A stretch of DNA of 64,000 bases from a virus, in the IMG/VR virus record IMGVR_UViG_3300029998_000013, positions 62,001-126,000 of that record; one strand, given 5' to 3'. A program made the translations under genes and the position numbers. The notes beneath the pieces are model-generated. The model worked only from the letters and a program-made list of their open reading frames with translations, had not been told where the DNA came from and did no database searches. How positions within the stretch are numbered: position 1 is the stretch's first letter; each line of letters starts with the position of its first letter. Shown here one piece after another: positions 1 through 8,000 of the stretch.

Positions 1-39
1 GATTGTTATCGAGAAATGTATTTACATTGTTTAGATTAA
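1..39 (+). CDS. 3' end of an upstream early gene (partial)
   Basis: The first 13 codons read DCYREMYLHCLD and stop at TAA, one base before the next ATG. That TAA-then-ATG spacing is the pattern of the whole early operon, so this is probably the tail of a gene that starts outside the window. Nothing can be said about its function. Confidence 0.4.
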   Translation, partial: DCYREMYLHCLD

Positions 40-40
40 T

Positions 41-244
41 ATGAAAGAAGTAATTGTTGCCTTAAATGAAGACATCAAAATCAATTTGCAAAAAATAAAA
101 TTATTGCAGAAAGAAATTGATGATAATAAAGTTGCTATTGCAGCTTTACAAAGAGTATGTAAACATGCTTACGGATGTACAGGTCATGATAGTCATAAAG
201 ACCATTTTACTTGTTTAATCTGTGGCGATACTTATAGTGCCTAG
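41..244 (+). CDS. Small coiled-coil protein with a C-terminal zinc-ribbon-like cluster
   Basis: This 67-aa protein has a charged helical N-terminal half (about residues 8-37, Leu/Ile-rich with Lys/Glu, coiled-coil-like). The C-terminal half is rich in possible metal ligands: Cys40, His42, Cys46, His49, His52, His55 and a CLIC pair at Cys58/Cys61. A small metal-stabilised protein, perhaps nucleic-acid or protein binding, is a reasonable inference, but the family is not recognised. It ends in TAG, whereas most early genes end in TAA. A short non-coding gap of 47 bases follows, one of the few gaps in this operon. Confidence 0.7.
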   Translation: MKEVIVALNEDIKINLQKIKLLQKEIDDNKVAIAALQRVCKHAYGCTGHDSHKDHFTCLICGDTYSA

Positions 245-291
245 ATATCATACTTATAGATACAGTTGTTAAACGAATTTAATATACCTTA

Positions 292-1050
292 ATGGATATT
301 ACTGTATCAGAATTGTTGAAAGGAAAACCGACAATTATCAAAAATAAAGAGTTTTTCCAAACTAAATCATATGTAGAACCATTCTTAAATAAGATGGCAG
401 CTCTTACAAGTGATTTTAGGATTCAAGTTAAAATGCCAGATCAAATAACTTTTGGTCCAGATGCACAAGACTTGACTTATAATAGAGTGTTGATTCAGGC
501 AGTGATGCCTCAACAACAGATGGTAGATGGTCATGAAGAAGTAATTGGCTTTCTATATGGAATTGATGTCAAACGTCCTGTTGTAAAAATTTACAGAGGA
601 TATTTAAATCAAGCCTGCACTAATCTAACTGTATTTAATCCTCAATGGATTCAGATACAAGAGTTAGTTCCAGGTGATCCTATTAATTATTCTGCTATTA
701 AGAATCTTATGGAGCAGACTAGTGACTTTCAAACTAGACTTCAGAAAATGAAAGAAACCACAATTGAGCGCGATAAACGTAAACAATATCTAGGGGAATG
801 GGTTGATTACTCTTTGAGAGAGGCCCAAGATTATGGATTTGGTAAAGTCAAGATCGCTGTAAGTACTCCTATTGATGCCTATAAACAGTTGTTTATTGAT
901 CAAGATAGTGAATACTATATTCCTGAAGGAATTGATCCAACTTTGTTCGATGTTTATAATAGCTTTACTCAAATTGTTACTGACGATAAGAAAGATATTA
1001 TGAATAAATTTGAGAAAACTATGATTATTAATCGTTTACTTAACGTCTAA
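292..1050 (+). CDS. Conserved-looking early phage protein of unknown function
   Basis: A 252-aa soluble protein with no signal peptide or membrane segment. The N-terminal two thirds look globular and beta-rich. Residues about 145-180 are strongly charged and probably helical, and the C-terminal part is mixed. No catalytic motif is recognised. It is the first sizeable gene after the small gap at 245-291 and its TAA overlaps the next ATG (TAATG), so it is translated as part of the operon. All Trp codons are TGG. A Crassvirales-conserved early protein is possible, but I cannot name the family. Confidence 0.75.
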   Translation: MDITVSELLKGKPTIIKNKEFFQTKSYVEPFLNKMAALTSDFRIQVKMPDQITFGPDAQDLTYNRVLIQAVMPQQQMVDGHEEVIGFLYGIDVKRPVVKIYRGYLNQACTNLTVFNPQWIQIQELVPGDPINYSAIKNLMEQTSDFQTRLQKMKETTIERDKRKQYLGEWVDYSLREAQDYGFGKVKIAVSTPIDAYKQLFIDQDSEYYIPEGIDPTLFDVYNSFTQIVTDDKKDIMNKFEKTMIINRLLNV

Positions 1051-1265
1051 TGAAATTTGCGGTAGGATATATTAATTTCTTTGATAATGATCTTATTATT
1101 GAAGTCATTGAAGCTAATAACTGGAAATTAGCATTGTCTAAGCACAGTCATTTAATTAACTCTGGAATTGATTTATTTTTCGGAGATACATTAGAAAATG
1201 TAAAAGTGCAGGCTTTTAATTGTGATATGATGATTGATGTTGTTTTATTAGATGAAGATTGTTAA
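1050..1265 (+). CDS. Hypothetical protein, 71 aa
   Basis: An acidic 71-aa protein that starts at the ATG overlapping the upstream TAA and overlaps the next gene by 14 bases. It has alternating hydrophobic and acidic stretches and no recognisable motif. The tight overlaps on both sides are the main support for its being real. Confidence 0.65.
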   Translation: MKFAVGYINFFDNDLIIEVIEANNWKLALSKHSHLINSGIDLFFGDTLENVKVQAFNCDMMIDVVLLDEDC

Positions 1266-1521
1266 AGTTATCTATGATGATAAAACGAGCTTTATTCTAG
1301 ACATTGTTAATAATCTAGACGTAAAAGTATTGATTGATAGTTTTAACATTGATGATTATCGACAAAAGAAAAAAGCTCTCCCAATTATGACAAGAAATGG
1401 AACTACTCAAGTTCCTCTTGTCGTATTTGCGGATGAAAACTTAGATGAATATGCTGCTATTTGGAGCGAAACAAAGCCAGATTGGGAATTAGAAATAAAG
1501 AAAATTTTAGAAAATGAATAA
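1252..1521 (+). CDS. Possible thioredoxin-fold small protein without a CxxC
   Basis: An 89-aa protein. The N-terminal KIVKVIYDD strand, the central segment PIMTRNGTTQVPLVVFADE and the C-terminal helix are arranged like a minimal thioredoxin/glutaredoxin fold, with VPL in the position of the cis-proline loop. There is no CxxC, so a redox role is unlikely. Binding or a structural role is more plausible. This fold call is an inference from pattern only. The start at 1252 lies inside the preceding gene, and the stop overlaps the next small gene. Confidence 0.65.
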   Translation: MKIVKVIYDDKTSFILDIVNNLDVKVLIDSFNIDDYRQKKKALPIMTRNGTTQVPLVVFADENLDEYAAIWSETKPDWELEIKKILENE

Positions 1522-1684
1522 ATATCGAATTTATTTAAACAATAATGATCTCACAGATAGTGTTGATATATCAGCAGATTATCCTCAGGTTATGGGAAAC
1601 ATAATCATCTTTTATATAGGAGATGAAGTTGTAGCAAGTATACCACCAGCCTTAGTTTTTATTAGATTACCTAAAGAAGACTAA
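1514..1684 (+). CDS. Very small early protein, 56 aa
   Basis: ATG at 1514-1516 overlaps the end of the preceding gene and opens a frame of 56 codons that ends in TAA at 1682-1684, one base before the next ATG. The product begins MNKYRIYLNNNDLTDS and contains the hydrophobic strands MGNIIIFYIG and ALVFIRL. It fills what would otherwise be a 160-base gap in a gapless operon, which is the best evidence that it is expressed. Function is unknown. Confidence 0.65.
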   Translation: MNKYRIYLNNNDLTDSVDISADYPQVMGNIIIFYIGDEVVASIPPALVFIRLPKED

Positions 1685-1685
1685 T

Positions 1686-1907
1686 ATGATGATGTTTTTT
1701 ACAGAAGATGATATTGTTTCCTTTGGAAATTATATGATGTCTTCATTAAGAGAAAGAAAAATCAGAGAGGCTGTAGAGCTTTCTGAAGACGAAGATCAAA
1801 TCCAAGCTAGATTGAGATCAGTGAGTGATGCCGATCTAGGTAATTGGGCTTATCTAATGAATCAAGCTGTTGCCCAAGGTACAGCAAATAATCGTTCTGA
1901 AGAATAA
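1686..1907 (+). CDS. Hypothetical protein, 73 aa
   Basis: A 73-aa acidic, probably helical protein. The start could be any of three near-consecutive ATGs at 1686, 1689 or 1695; the first is chosen because it sits directly behind the upstream TAA. Its TAA overlaps the ATG of the dUTPase gene (TAATG), suggesting translational coupling. The family is not recognised. Confidence 0.65.
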   Translation: MMMFFTEDDIVSFGNYMMSSLRERKIREAVELSEDEDQIQARLRSVSDADLGNWAYLMNQAVAQGTANNRSEE

Positions 1908-2401
1908 TGAAAGTAGATGTTGTAAATCAAGGAATTAATGAACTTCCAAAATATGCTAAAGCTGGTGATTCTGGAATGGATTTAAGAGCTAATTTTTCAA
2001 ATGGTTTGAATGAAGATTTAATGTATGGCTGTGCTTTTGATACTGAAAGAGAAGTTTTGATTATGTTTAGTGGCGGTCGATGTGTAGTTTCAACTGGATT
2101 ATACACAGCATTTCCACCTGGATATGAAATTCAAGTTAGGGGAAGAAGTGGATTAGCTATCAAGTATGGTATTCAAGTGTTAAATGCTCCTGGCACAATT
2201 GATTCTTCTTATAGAGGAGAATTGGGAGTAATCTTAATGAACTCGGGTAGTGAACCTTTTGAAATTGTACATGGAGATAGAATTGCCCAAGCTATACTTG
2301 CGAAAGTATGCTTAGTAGAATGGAATCAACTGGCAAGTCTAGAAGATCTTTCTGCTTCAGATAGAGGAAAGACTGGATTTGGTGATAGTGGTATTAAGTA
2401 A
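1907..2401 (+). CDS. dut: dUTP diphosphatase (dUTPase)
   Basis: A trimeric-type dUTPase of 164 aa, hydrolysing dUTP to dUMP and pyrophosphate. All five family motifs are present in order: AGDSGMDLRA (19-28), RGRSGLA (78-84), GTIDSSYRGEL (96-106), GDRIAQAIL (123-131) and the flexible C-terminal RGKTGFGDSG (153-162). A segment of about 20 residues between motifs I and II is slightly longer than in minimal enzymes. Together with the downstream ThyX it would supply dUMP for dTMP synthesis and keep uracil out of the phage genome. Start and stop overlap both neighbours by TAATG. Confidence 0.95.
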   Translation: MKVDVVNQGINELPKYAKAGDSGMDLRANFSNGLNEDLMYGCAFDTEREVLIMFSGGRCVVSTGLYTAFPPGYEIQVRGRSGLAIKYGIQVLNAPGTIDSSYRGELGVILMNSGSEPFEIVHGDRIAQAILAKVCLVEWNQLASLEDLSASDRGKTGFGDSGIK

Positions 2402-3573
2402 TGATAATTGAAACAATATATCTAGTTACAAGAAATGCTCGAGACAAAGTTCAAGTAGTTATTGCTGAATTAGAACAAATTGGAAACAACTTTGTGATTC
2501 ACAGAACTACTGGACAATATGAAGGAAAAATGACTGATCAACCTGAACTTGTTATTGAGAAAGGTAAAGCTAAACGATCAGTCATACAACAAGCAGAACT
2601 TGAATTTAATAGTATTGTTAGTAAGTATCAAGACAAAGGTTACAAAAGATTAGCCTCTCTTACTAATAAGAAGTTTGAAGATATTTTAGCAAGTGAGATG
2701 GACGCTTTAGTTCCTACTATAAAATCTGACTCATCAGGAAATCTAAAACCAATGTTAGCTAAGGATTACAATAAATGTCAGAATTCAGTTCTAGACAAAA
2801 GAATGTATTGTAGTCGTAAGTTAAATGGTGTAAGATGTATGATGAAATGGGGTGGCAATAATGTTGTAACCGTTTCCAGAGGTGGAAAGAATTACGACAA
2901 TGCTTGTCAACAACTAACTCCACAATTAAGCGAGTATTTACGTTCACATCCAGATGTAATTCTAGATGGCGAGCTTTATCATCATGGTCATTATCTACAA
3001 GAATTATCTGGTATAGCCCGAAAGGAAACTTGGGACGAAAGATGTGAAATTCTTGAGTATTGGATTTATGATATAGCTGATGATAAAATGGAATTCGTAG
3101 ATAGACTTGGCATTCTTAATGAATTGAGAGTTGAAACTTTTAAAGATCTCCAAAAAATTAAAGTTTTAGAACATTATCCAACTGAATGTTGGGATGATGT
3201 CAAACGGCTCCACGATAAGTGGGTAGGAGAAGGTTATGAGGGCGCAGTAGCTCGAAAACCGAACAAACCATATGAGTTTGGAAAGAGAAGTTCTACAATG
3301 ATTAAGATTAAAGCTTATCAAGATGCTGAGTTTACAATTATTGATTATCGAGATGGTTTAAGAGATGAAGATTTTTGCTTCATTTGTGAAACTGAAGATG
3401 GCAAAGCATTTGCTGCTAAGCCTATAGGTGATCGAGAATTAAAGGCTGAGTATATGAACAACATAGATAACATAATTGGAAAGAAAGGGACCATAAAATA
3501 CTTCGAGATTTCTCGAGAGGGTATTCCAATGCAACCAATCTTTCAATCAGTACGTTACGAGGAGGATCTATAA
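2401..3573 (+). CDS. ATP-dependent DNA ligase with N-terminal WGR-like domain
   Basis: A 390-aa ligase that seals nicks during phage replication. Nucleotidyltransferase motifs are visible: the adenylated-Lys motif KLNGVR (Lys140), LDGELY (188-193), EGAVARK (280-286) and IKIK (301-304), followed by an OB-fold-like C-terminus. Motif I has Asn where most ligases have Asp (KxDG), a tolerable variation. The first ~90 residues, with GKAKRSVIQQAELEF and KYQDKGYK, resemble the WGR domain found at the N-terminus of some phage ligases. It overlaps dut and thioredoxin by TAATG-type junctions. Confidence 0.92.
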   Translation: MIIETIYLVTRNARDKVQVVIAELEQIGNNFVIHRTTGQYEGKMTDQPELVIEKGKAKRSVIQQAELEFNSIVSKYQDKGYKRLASLTNKKFEDILASEMDALVPTIKSDSSGNLKPMLAKDYNKCQNSVLDKRMYCSRKLNGVRCMMKWGGNNVVTVSRGGKNYDNACQQLTPQLSEYLRSHPDVILDGELYHHGHYLQELSGIARKETWDERCEILEYWIYDIADDKMEFVDRLGILNELRVETFKDLQKIKVLEHYPTECWDDVKRLHDKWVGEGYEGAVARKPNKPYEFGKRSSTMIKIKAYQDAEFTIIDYRDGLRDEDFCFICETEDGKAFAAKPIGDRELKAEYMNNIDNIIGKKGTIKYFEISREGIPMQPIFQSVRYEEDL

Positions 3574-3866
3574 TGAGCGAAAATTTAAAAATAATGGTTG
3601 AATCCAATGAACATGTTATCATTGATTTTTCAGCCGAATGGTGTGCTCCATGTAAGATAGTGGGGCCAATTCTTGATCAAATTGATGAAGAAAATCCAGA
3701 TATATCTGTATTTAAAGTAGATATTGATGATGATCCTACAGGATTAACATCTGAATTTGCTGTTCGAAATATTCCTACCCTTTTATATTTTAAGGGTGGA
3801 CAAGTGATTGATAGAACAGCAGGTTCTCTACCAAAAACAATGATTTTAAGTAAGTTTAATAAGTAA
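3573..3866 (+). CDS. Thioredoxin
   Basis: A 97-aa thioredoxin with the classical active site WCAPCK (Cys24, Cys27) and the cis-Pro loop NIPTL (Pro68), slightly short for the family (about 105 aa). It could serve as electron donor for ribonucleotide reductase or other reductases. Some phages use thioredoxin as a polymerase processivity factor, but nothing here tests that. The start overlaps the ligase stop. Confidence 0.93.
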   Translation: MSENLKIMVESNEHVIIDFSAEWCAPCKIVGPILDQIDEENPDISVFKVDIDDDPTGLTSEFAVRNIPTLLYFKGGQVIDRTAGSLPKTMILSKFNK

Positions 3867-3870
3867 AGCT

Positions 3871-4008
3871 ATGACAATAATTAAGCCATGCACATGTGAA
3901 CATAAATTTCAAGACGCAATTTATGGAAAAGGTAAGAGAGTTCATAACGAAAGTTTTGACGGTAAGCGTTCTAAGTGTACTGTTTGCAAATCTGTAAAGA
4001 ATAAGTAA
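3871..4008 (+). CDS. Mini zinc-ribbon protein, 45 aa
   Basis: ATG at 3871 opens a 45-codon frame ending in TAA at 4006-4008, one base before the next start. It has four cysteines arranged as CTC (Cys7/Cys9) and CTVC (Cys36/Cys39), plus many Lys/Arg, typical of a one-finger zinc ribbon. It fills the gap between thioredoxin and the next gene exactly. The role is unknown, and nucleic-acid binding is an inference. Confidence 0.65.
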   Translation: MTIIKPCTCEHKFQDAIYGKGKRVHNESFDGKRSKCTVCKSVKNK

Positions 4009-4009
4009 T

Positions 4010-4516
4010 ATGTATTTTAAAGGAACAATAATTATAACAGATCCTTGTTATTTAGACATTGAAAATGTTGAAGATAAATTAGAAGGTTTGTTTGAAGAAA
4101 CTGGATATGGTGATTGGAGTTGCACAACTTTTAAAGATACTCCTGAAGCCACTGCACTTTATAATGATTATAGTAGAGAATATCTTACGTTCTTTACTGC
4201 TTATAATTTTGGGCCACAAAGTCCAGAAGAAAAAGAAGTAATGCTTAACGAGTATATGGAAAAACATCAAGCCTTTATTCATTCGGAAGCTGTTCTTGGA
4301 CAATTCTGTGCTGATGGAGGTATGGTTTGCGTTGCTCTTTTAGACGATGTCATGAAATTAAATCCTGAGTTTTCTTATGATGAAGAAAGCCATTGGATAA
4401 CGGTTATTCCTAACTTTGAGGGAGATGTTGTTATTGATTGGGATGATTCTACAGATTCAAGCAAAGTTATTGGCAAAGGAAATATTAATTTTTATACTGC
4501 TCAGACAGGTTTATAA
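4010..4516 (+). CDS. Phage protein of the 'ITDPCY' type, unknown function
   Basis: A 168-aa protein beginning with the strand FKGTIIITDPCYLD, a motif seen at the start of a family of small phage and bacterial proteins of unknown function. Later features are GDWSCTTF, ADGGMVCVALLDDV and a C-terminal GNINFYTAQTGL. It has no membrane segment. An enzymatic role is not evident. The stop overlaps the next ATG. Confidence 0.7.
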   Translation: MYFKGTIIITDPCYLDIENVEDKLEGLFEETGYGDWSCTTFKDTPEATALYNDYSREYLTFFTAYNFGPQSPEEKEVMLNEYMEKHQAFIHSEAVLGQFCADGGMVCVALLDDVMKLNPEFSYDEESHWITVIPNFEGDVVIDWDDSTDSSKVIGKGNINFYTAQTGL

Positions 4517-4773
4517 TGGAAGACACAGAAATTATAGTAGCTGAAGAAACTCCAGTTACTGAAACACATGATTTGGAGTATCCCGAGATTAGTCTCGAGA
4601 TGCTTCAATCTCGTGCGGCTCGGAAAGCATTTGGTATTAGATTTAAACCATATGTTCGTGAGACGCCAAAGATACAAAGAAATGACTTATGTTACTGTGG
4701 CAGCGGCAAAAAGTATAAACATTGCCACATGGAGCTTGATAAATTAGAAGAAAATGCCGAATATTTGCATTAA
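4516..4773 (+). CDS. SEC-C motif protein
   Basis: An 85-aa protein whose C-terminus carries a textbook SEC-C zinc-binding motif, RNDLCYCGSGKKYKHCH (Cys59, Cys61, Cys70, His71). In SecA this motif binds zinc and contacts SecB and the ribosome. As a stand-alone module it usually acts as a protein-interaction tag. The first 50 residues are acidic, then basic, with no other domain. In this phage it may recruit a host protein, which is an inference. It overlaps the next gene by 20 bases. Confidence 0.8.
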   Translation: MEDTEIIVAEETPVTETHDLEYPEISLEMLQSRAARKAFGIRFKPYVRETPKIQRNDLCYCGSGKKYKHCHMELDKLEENAEYLH

Positions 4774-5215
4774 CACTATCAACATCACATATTACGAAGT
4801 TGAGGAGAAAGAACTAAAAAAGATTTCCAGAGCTATTCGTGATAAGATTGATGAAAGATTTCTTATTTATAAAATGTGGGGCAAAGACGATACTCCTTAT
4901 CATCTTGATGAACCTGTAATTATTACTAATTATGAGTTTGGAAGTGATTGGGTAGCTCCTTTAGAATTCTTAGATCAGCTTTGTATAGATCACAATGTAG
5001 ACATTTGTGGTGTTGCATATGAATTTGAGGATGGATACGTCGAATCATTTGAACTACAAAATCGAATGGAAGACGGAACACTAGAAACCCATTGGGTAAG
5101 TATGGAAGCAGAAGACAGAGAAAATACAACTACATTACCACTTAGTGGTGATGAGTCTGTATTGGATGAAGATATTAACTTTGAATTACCACCAGATGAA
5201 CAGATTTTGGAATAA
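4754..5215 (+). CDS. Small early protein, possibly DUF1281-like ferredoxin fold
   Basis: A 153-aa acidic protein starting MPNICINTINITYYE. An N-terminal MPNxCxN followed by a beta strand resembles the DUF1281/YubB-type ferredoxin-like proteins common on plasmids and phages, and a later Phe/Trp-rich segment (about residues 55-70) fits, but the match is loose. The start lies inside the SEC-C gene. The C-terminal ~40 residues are acidic and low in complexity. Confidence 0.65.
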   Translation: MPNICINTINITYYEVEEKELKKISRAIRDKIDERFLIYKMWGKDDTPYHLDEPVIITNYEFGSDWVAPLEFLDQLCIDHNVDICGVAYEFEDGYVESFELQNRMEDGTLETHWVSMEAEDRENTTTLPLSGDESVLDEDINFELPPDEQILE

Positions 5216-5705
5216 ATTTTCGGAACTTATTTATAACATACGTACTTATATTAAAAATATAATCAAATGGTCACCCATTCTTTGGAAAGACCAAGACTGG
5301 GATCATGATTATATTTTTAATACTTTAAGCTTTAAGATTGAAAATACCTCAAAGTATATTGCAGAGCATAAAAGGTACGTAGGTTATGAAAGAGATGTGG
5401 AAATCATGAATACTTGCGTTAGATTACTAAAGCTTGTTAAAGAAGAGGGTTATATGGTAGAGTATCATGACTACTATATAACAGAACTTTCTATAAAAGA
5501 TCATAAATTAGAATCTAAAGTATTACAAAATAATTTAGATTTATATTTTGATAAATATCGTCACGAAGTTAGAATGTTTAAGAAAGTTGAACATCGTGAA
5601 GATGAATCCTATATAGCCCTAATGATAGGCTACCGCGTTCATGAAAAAGCTAGAAGAATTTTATTTAAATTACTTGAAAGAAATATTGAACGATGGTGGG
5701 ATTAA
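5196..5705 (+). CDS. Conserved phage protein with aromatic amphipathic N-terminus
   Basis: A 169-aa protein. The frame is open from 5145, but the internal ATG at 5196 is preferred because it gives the short overlap usual here and begins MNRFWNKFSELIYNIRTYIK. That is a basic aromatic helix followed by IIKWSPILWKDQDWDHDYI, a pattern seen in many phage hypothetical proteins. The helix could be membrane-associated. The rest is helical and charged, ending ERWWD. Both tryptophans are TGG. The function is not known. Confidence 0.7.
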   Translation: MNRFWNKFSELIYNIRTYIKNIIKWSPILWKDQDWDHDYIFNTLSFKIENTSKYIAEHKRYVGYERDVEIMNTCVRLLKLVKEEGYMVEYHDYYITELSIKDHKLESKVLQNNLDLYFDKYRHEVRMFKKVEHREDESYIALMIGYRVHEKARRILFKLLERNIERWWD

Positions 5706-6766
5706 AGAAAACAATAAGTGCAGAAATTGTAGCTGATTCTATTAACTCTATGGGAGATAGAATCACTTCATTTCTGTTAACTTATCCACGAATTATACAT
5801 GCAGAACTAATGACTCATAGAGTTTTTAGTAGAAATTCTGCATCATCAAGGGCTATACCATTTGAGAAAATGGTTGAATCTGTCAGAACAGATCCTTTTA
5901 TTCCTATTGCTTGGCAAGTTGCTCACAAAGGAATGCAAGGAACAAAATATTTAACTAAATCAGCACATGTTGATTTTCGACGTAGTCAATGGTTAGTAGC
6001 TAGGGATTCTGCAATTAAACATGCTGAAGAATTAAACTCAACTATGGGAGTTAGATATTCTATGGATGAAGATCCGCATCAATTAGCTGATACTTCAGTT
6101 ACAAAACAACTTTGTAATCGTCTTTTAGAACCTTTCATGTGGCATACTGTTCTTATAACAGCTACTGAATTTGAAGGATTCTTTGAACTTCGTTGTCCTA
6201 AATATTTTGGGCAATATAAAAGTTGGAAAGATGCAGTATCTTCAGGAGCTACACTTGAAACTCCCTTTGAGTTTCGAATGAACGATTCACAAGCAGAAAT
6301 TCATATTCAAGCTCTTGCAGAAGCAATGTGGGATGCGAGAAATGAATCTATTCCTATTAAGCTAAAAGATGGAGATTGGCATATTCCTTTTGGGGATAGA
6401 ATTACTCTACCTCCGACCATTCCAATTGATGCAGGATATACTCTAGAGCAGGGTGTTGCAATTCGAAAAGTTAAAATAGCAACAGCACGATGTGCTAGAT
6501 TATCCTATATGACATTTGATGGAGAAATTAATTATGTCAAAGACATTGGTTTACATGATACTTTGCTAGCTAGTCATCACATGAGTCCGTTTGAACACTG
6601 TGCTCGTGCAATGAATTCTGATGAGTATATTCAATTTGATAGAGCCTCTCCACGCATAATCAATGGAAAAATGAATAAGTTTTTTGTTGATATTGAACAG
6701 GCTTGGTGTAATAATTTTAGGGGATTTATTCCTTATAGATGGTTTATTGAAAATGGAACCAGTTAA
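5693..6766 (+). CDS. thyX: Flavin-dependent thymidylate synthase
   Basis: A 357-aa ThyX, longer than the ~220-250 aa of most bacterial enzymes. The family signature region is recognisable as THRVFSRNSASSRA (41-54), in place of the usual RHRxxSxxxxSxR. The C-terminal half has RCARLSYMTFDG and SPFEHCARAM as in the dUMP-binding part. It would methylate dUMP to dTMP using FAD, NADPH and methylenetetrahydrofolate, taking dUMP from the dUTPase in the same operon. The extra length comes from insertions in the middle. The start overlaps the preceding gene by 13 bases. Confidence 0.9.
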   Translation: MVGLKKTISAEIVADSINSMGDRITSFLLTYPRIIHAELMTHRVFSRNSASSRAIPFEKMVESVRTDPFIPIAWQVAHKGMQGTKYLTKSAHVDFRRSQWLVARDSAIKHAEELNSTMGVRYSMDEDPHQLADTSVTKQLCNRLLEPFMWHTVLITATEFEGFFELRCPKYFGQYKSWKDAVSSGATLETPFEFRMNDSQAEIHIQALAEAMWDARNESIPIKLKDGDWHIPFGDRITLPPTIPIDAGYTLEQGVAIRKVKIATARCARLSYMTFDGEINYVKDIGLHDTLLASHHMSPFEHCARAMNSDEYIQFDRASPRIINGKMNKFFVDIEQAWCNNFRGFIPYRWFIENGTS

Positions 6767-7280
6767 TTTACAAGAGTTGAAATCAATTAACGAGTTATTT
6801 GATTTCTTTGTCCACCATCACTATAAATGTAGTAAATGTAGTTCAGCAGTCTTTTACTCTATGGGAGAAGTGCAAAGTGAATTTGATGTTGATTATATAG
6901 ATTGCCCATTCTGTGGACAATCTCAAGCAATTGATATTGATGAGTTTTTAATTAAAGGGCGAAAGCAATCTTTAATTACTAAGAAGAAACTTTTGCTTGC
7001 AGAAGATTGGGTCAGGGTTGTTCATGGAGGACGAGGTGATTATATTGAACTTGATAGAGAACAAATACTCTCTAATCTTGAGAATAAGTTTACTAAAAAA
7101 TCCGACCAGGAGCTTTTAAATGGAGAGCATTTTTATGAATGGTTATATCCATCTGGAGATCCTGATTTAAAAATCTATAGACAGCTCAAAACAGTGACCT
7201 ATGCTGATTATAAGATAGGAAAATACTATATCAGTGTTGACGAATTTCCAGATTTTAAAGATCCTGAAAAATTATTTTAA
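6753..7280 (+). CDS. Zinc-ribbon protein of unknown function
   Basis: A 175-aa protein. The frame is open from 6684, but the ATG at 6753 overlaps the thyX stop by only 14 bases and is preferred. A four-Cys zinc ribbon lies near the N-terminus (CSKC at 26-29 and CPFC at 51-54), preceded by HHHYK. The remainder is a mixed alpha/beta region with no recognised motif. It may be a nucleic-acid-associated early protein. Confidence 0.68.
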   Translation: MEPVNLQELKSINELFDFFVHHHYKCSKCSSAVFYSMGEVQSEFDVDYIDCPFCGQSQAIDIDEFLIKGRKQSLITKKKLLLAEDWVRVVHGGRGDYIELDREQILSNLENKFTKKSDQELLNGEHFYEWLYPSGDPDLKIYRQLKTVTYADYKIGKYYISVDEFPDFKDPEKLF

Positions 7281-7281
7281 A

Positions 7282-7584
7282 ATGAATAAAGAAGAATTTG
7301 TTAAGTTATTAGCAACCTACGAGAAATGTTTAACTAACATTCATGAGTTGTATAATGTCGGTGTTGATGTTACTGAGTCTAAATATGCCCTCCCAATTGA
7401 ACCTATAGTGGACATTATTCTAGGTTCGATCTATGACGAAAATGGTGTAGATTGGATTAATTGGTTTATTTATGAAACCAATTTTGGTAAACGAGCTGAA
7501 ATGGAAGCTCATGACGAATATGGTGCTCGTATTTGTCAAACAGTTGAAGCTTTGTATGATTTTGTAGAGCAATATAAAAAGTAA
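7282..7584 (+). CDS. Hypothetical protein, 100 aa
   Basis: The ATG at 7282 directly follows the upstream TAA and is chosen over an in-frame ATG at 7234 inside the preceding gene. The product is an acidic, helical protein with a Trp-containing centre (VDWINWFIYETNFGKR). The same kind of short acidic proteins is common next to nucleotide-metabolism genes in phages. The family is not identified. It overlaps the next gene by TAATG. Confidence 0.65.
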   Translation: MNKEEFVKLLATYEKCLTNIHELYNVGVDVTESKYALPIEPIVDIILGSIYDENGVDWINWFIYETNFGKRAEMEAHDEYGARICQTVEALYDFVEQYKK

Positions 7585-8000
7585 TGAAGAAACTTATTTG
7601 TACAAATGATGGTCGCAATTACACTTGTGACCACGACACATTAAATCCTTTAGTTTCTTGTGGGGCTTGCTCATATCTTAAACAATATGAGGAACAAGCT
7701 CCACAGATAGATGGGGGAGCATTAAGATATAACGCTGGTAAGCGTAAATGGGATTTAGTACACTATAAATCTCTTGAGCCGATGATTGAAGTTTTGGAGT
7801 TTGGTGCTCTAAAGTATGCTCCAAGAAATTGGCAAAAGTCAATGAATACAAGAGAGATTTTGAATTCAATGCAAAGACATCTTGCAGCTTTAATGGATGG
7901 TGAAGAAGTAGATGCTGATTCTGAAATTTCCCATATGGGACATATTCAGGCAAACGCTATGTTTTATAATTATCACCATGAAAGGAAAGGCGAAGTTTAA
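7584..8000 (+). CDS. dATP/dGTP pyrophosphohydrolase-like protein (DUF5664 family)
   Basis: A 138-aa protein whose core matches the DUF5664 family (dATP/dGTP diphosphohydrolase N-terminal domain, an all-alpha MazG-like fold): RYNAGKRKWDL (48-58), FGALKYAPRNW (73-83), then RHLAALMDGEEVDADS and ISHMGH. The conserved Glu/Asp residues would bind Mg and the purine dNTP. The first 30 residues add a Cys/His cluster (Cys6, Cys15, His17, Cys26, Cys29) not needed for the fold, perhaps a zinc site. It probably adjusts the dNTP pool with dut and thyX. It overlaps the next gene. Confidence 0.85.
   Translation: MKKLICTNDGRNYTCDHDTLNPLVSCGACSYLKQYEEQAPQIDGGALRYNAGKRKWDLVHYKSLEPMIEVLEFGALKYAPRNWQKSMNTREILNSMQRHLAALMDGEEVDADSEISHMGHIQANAMFYNYHHERKGEV

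Noticed and set aside
7912-7977. Longer N-terminal extensions of several early genes (also 5145, 6684, 7234)
   Set aside because: The extensions lie inside the preceding genes, and an internal ATG near the upstream stop gives the short overlap usual in this operon.
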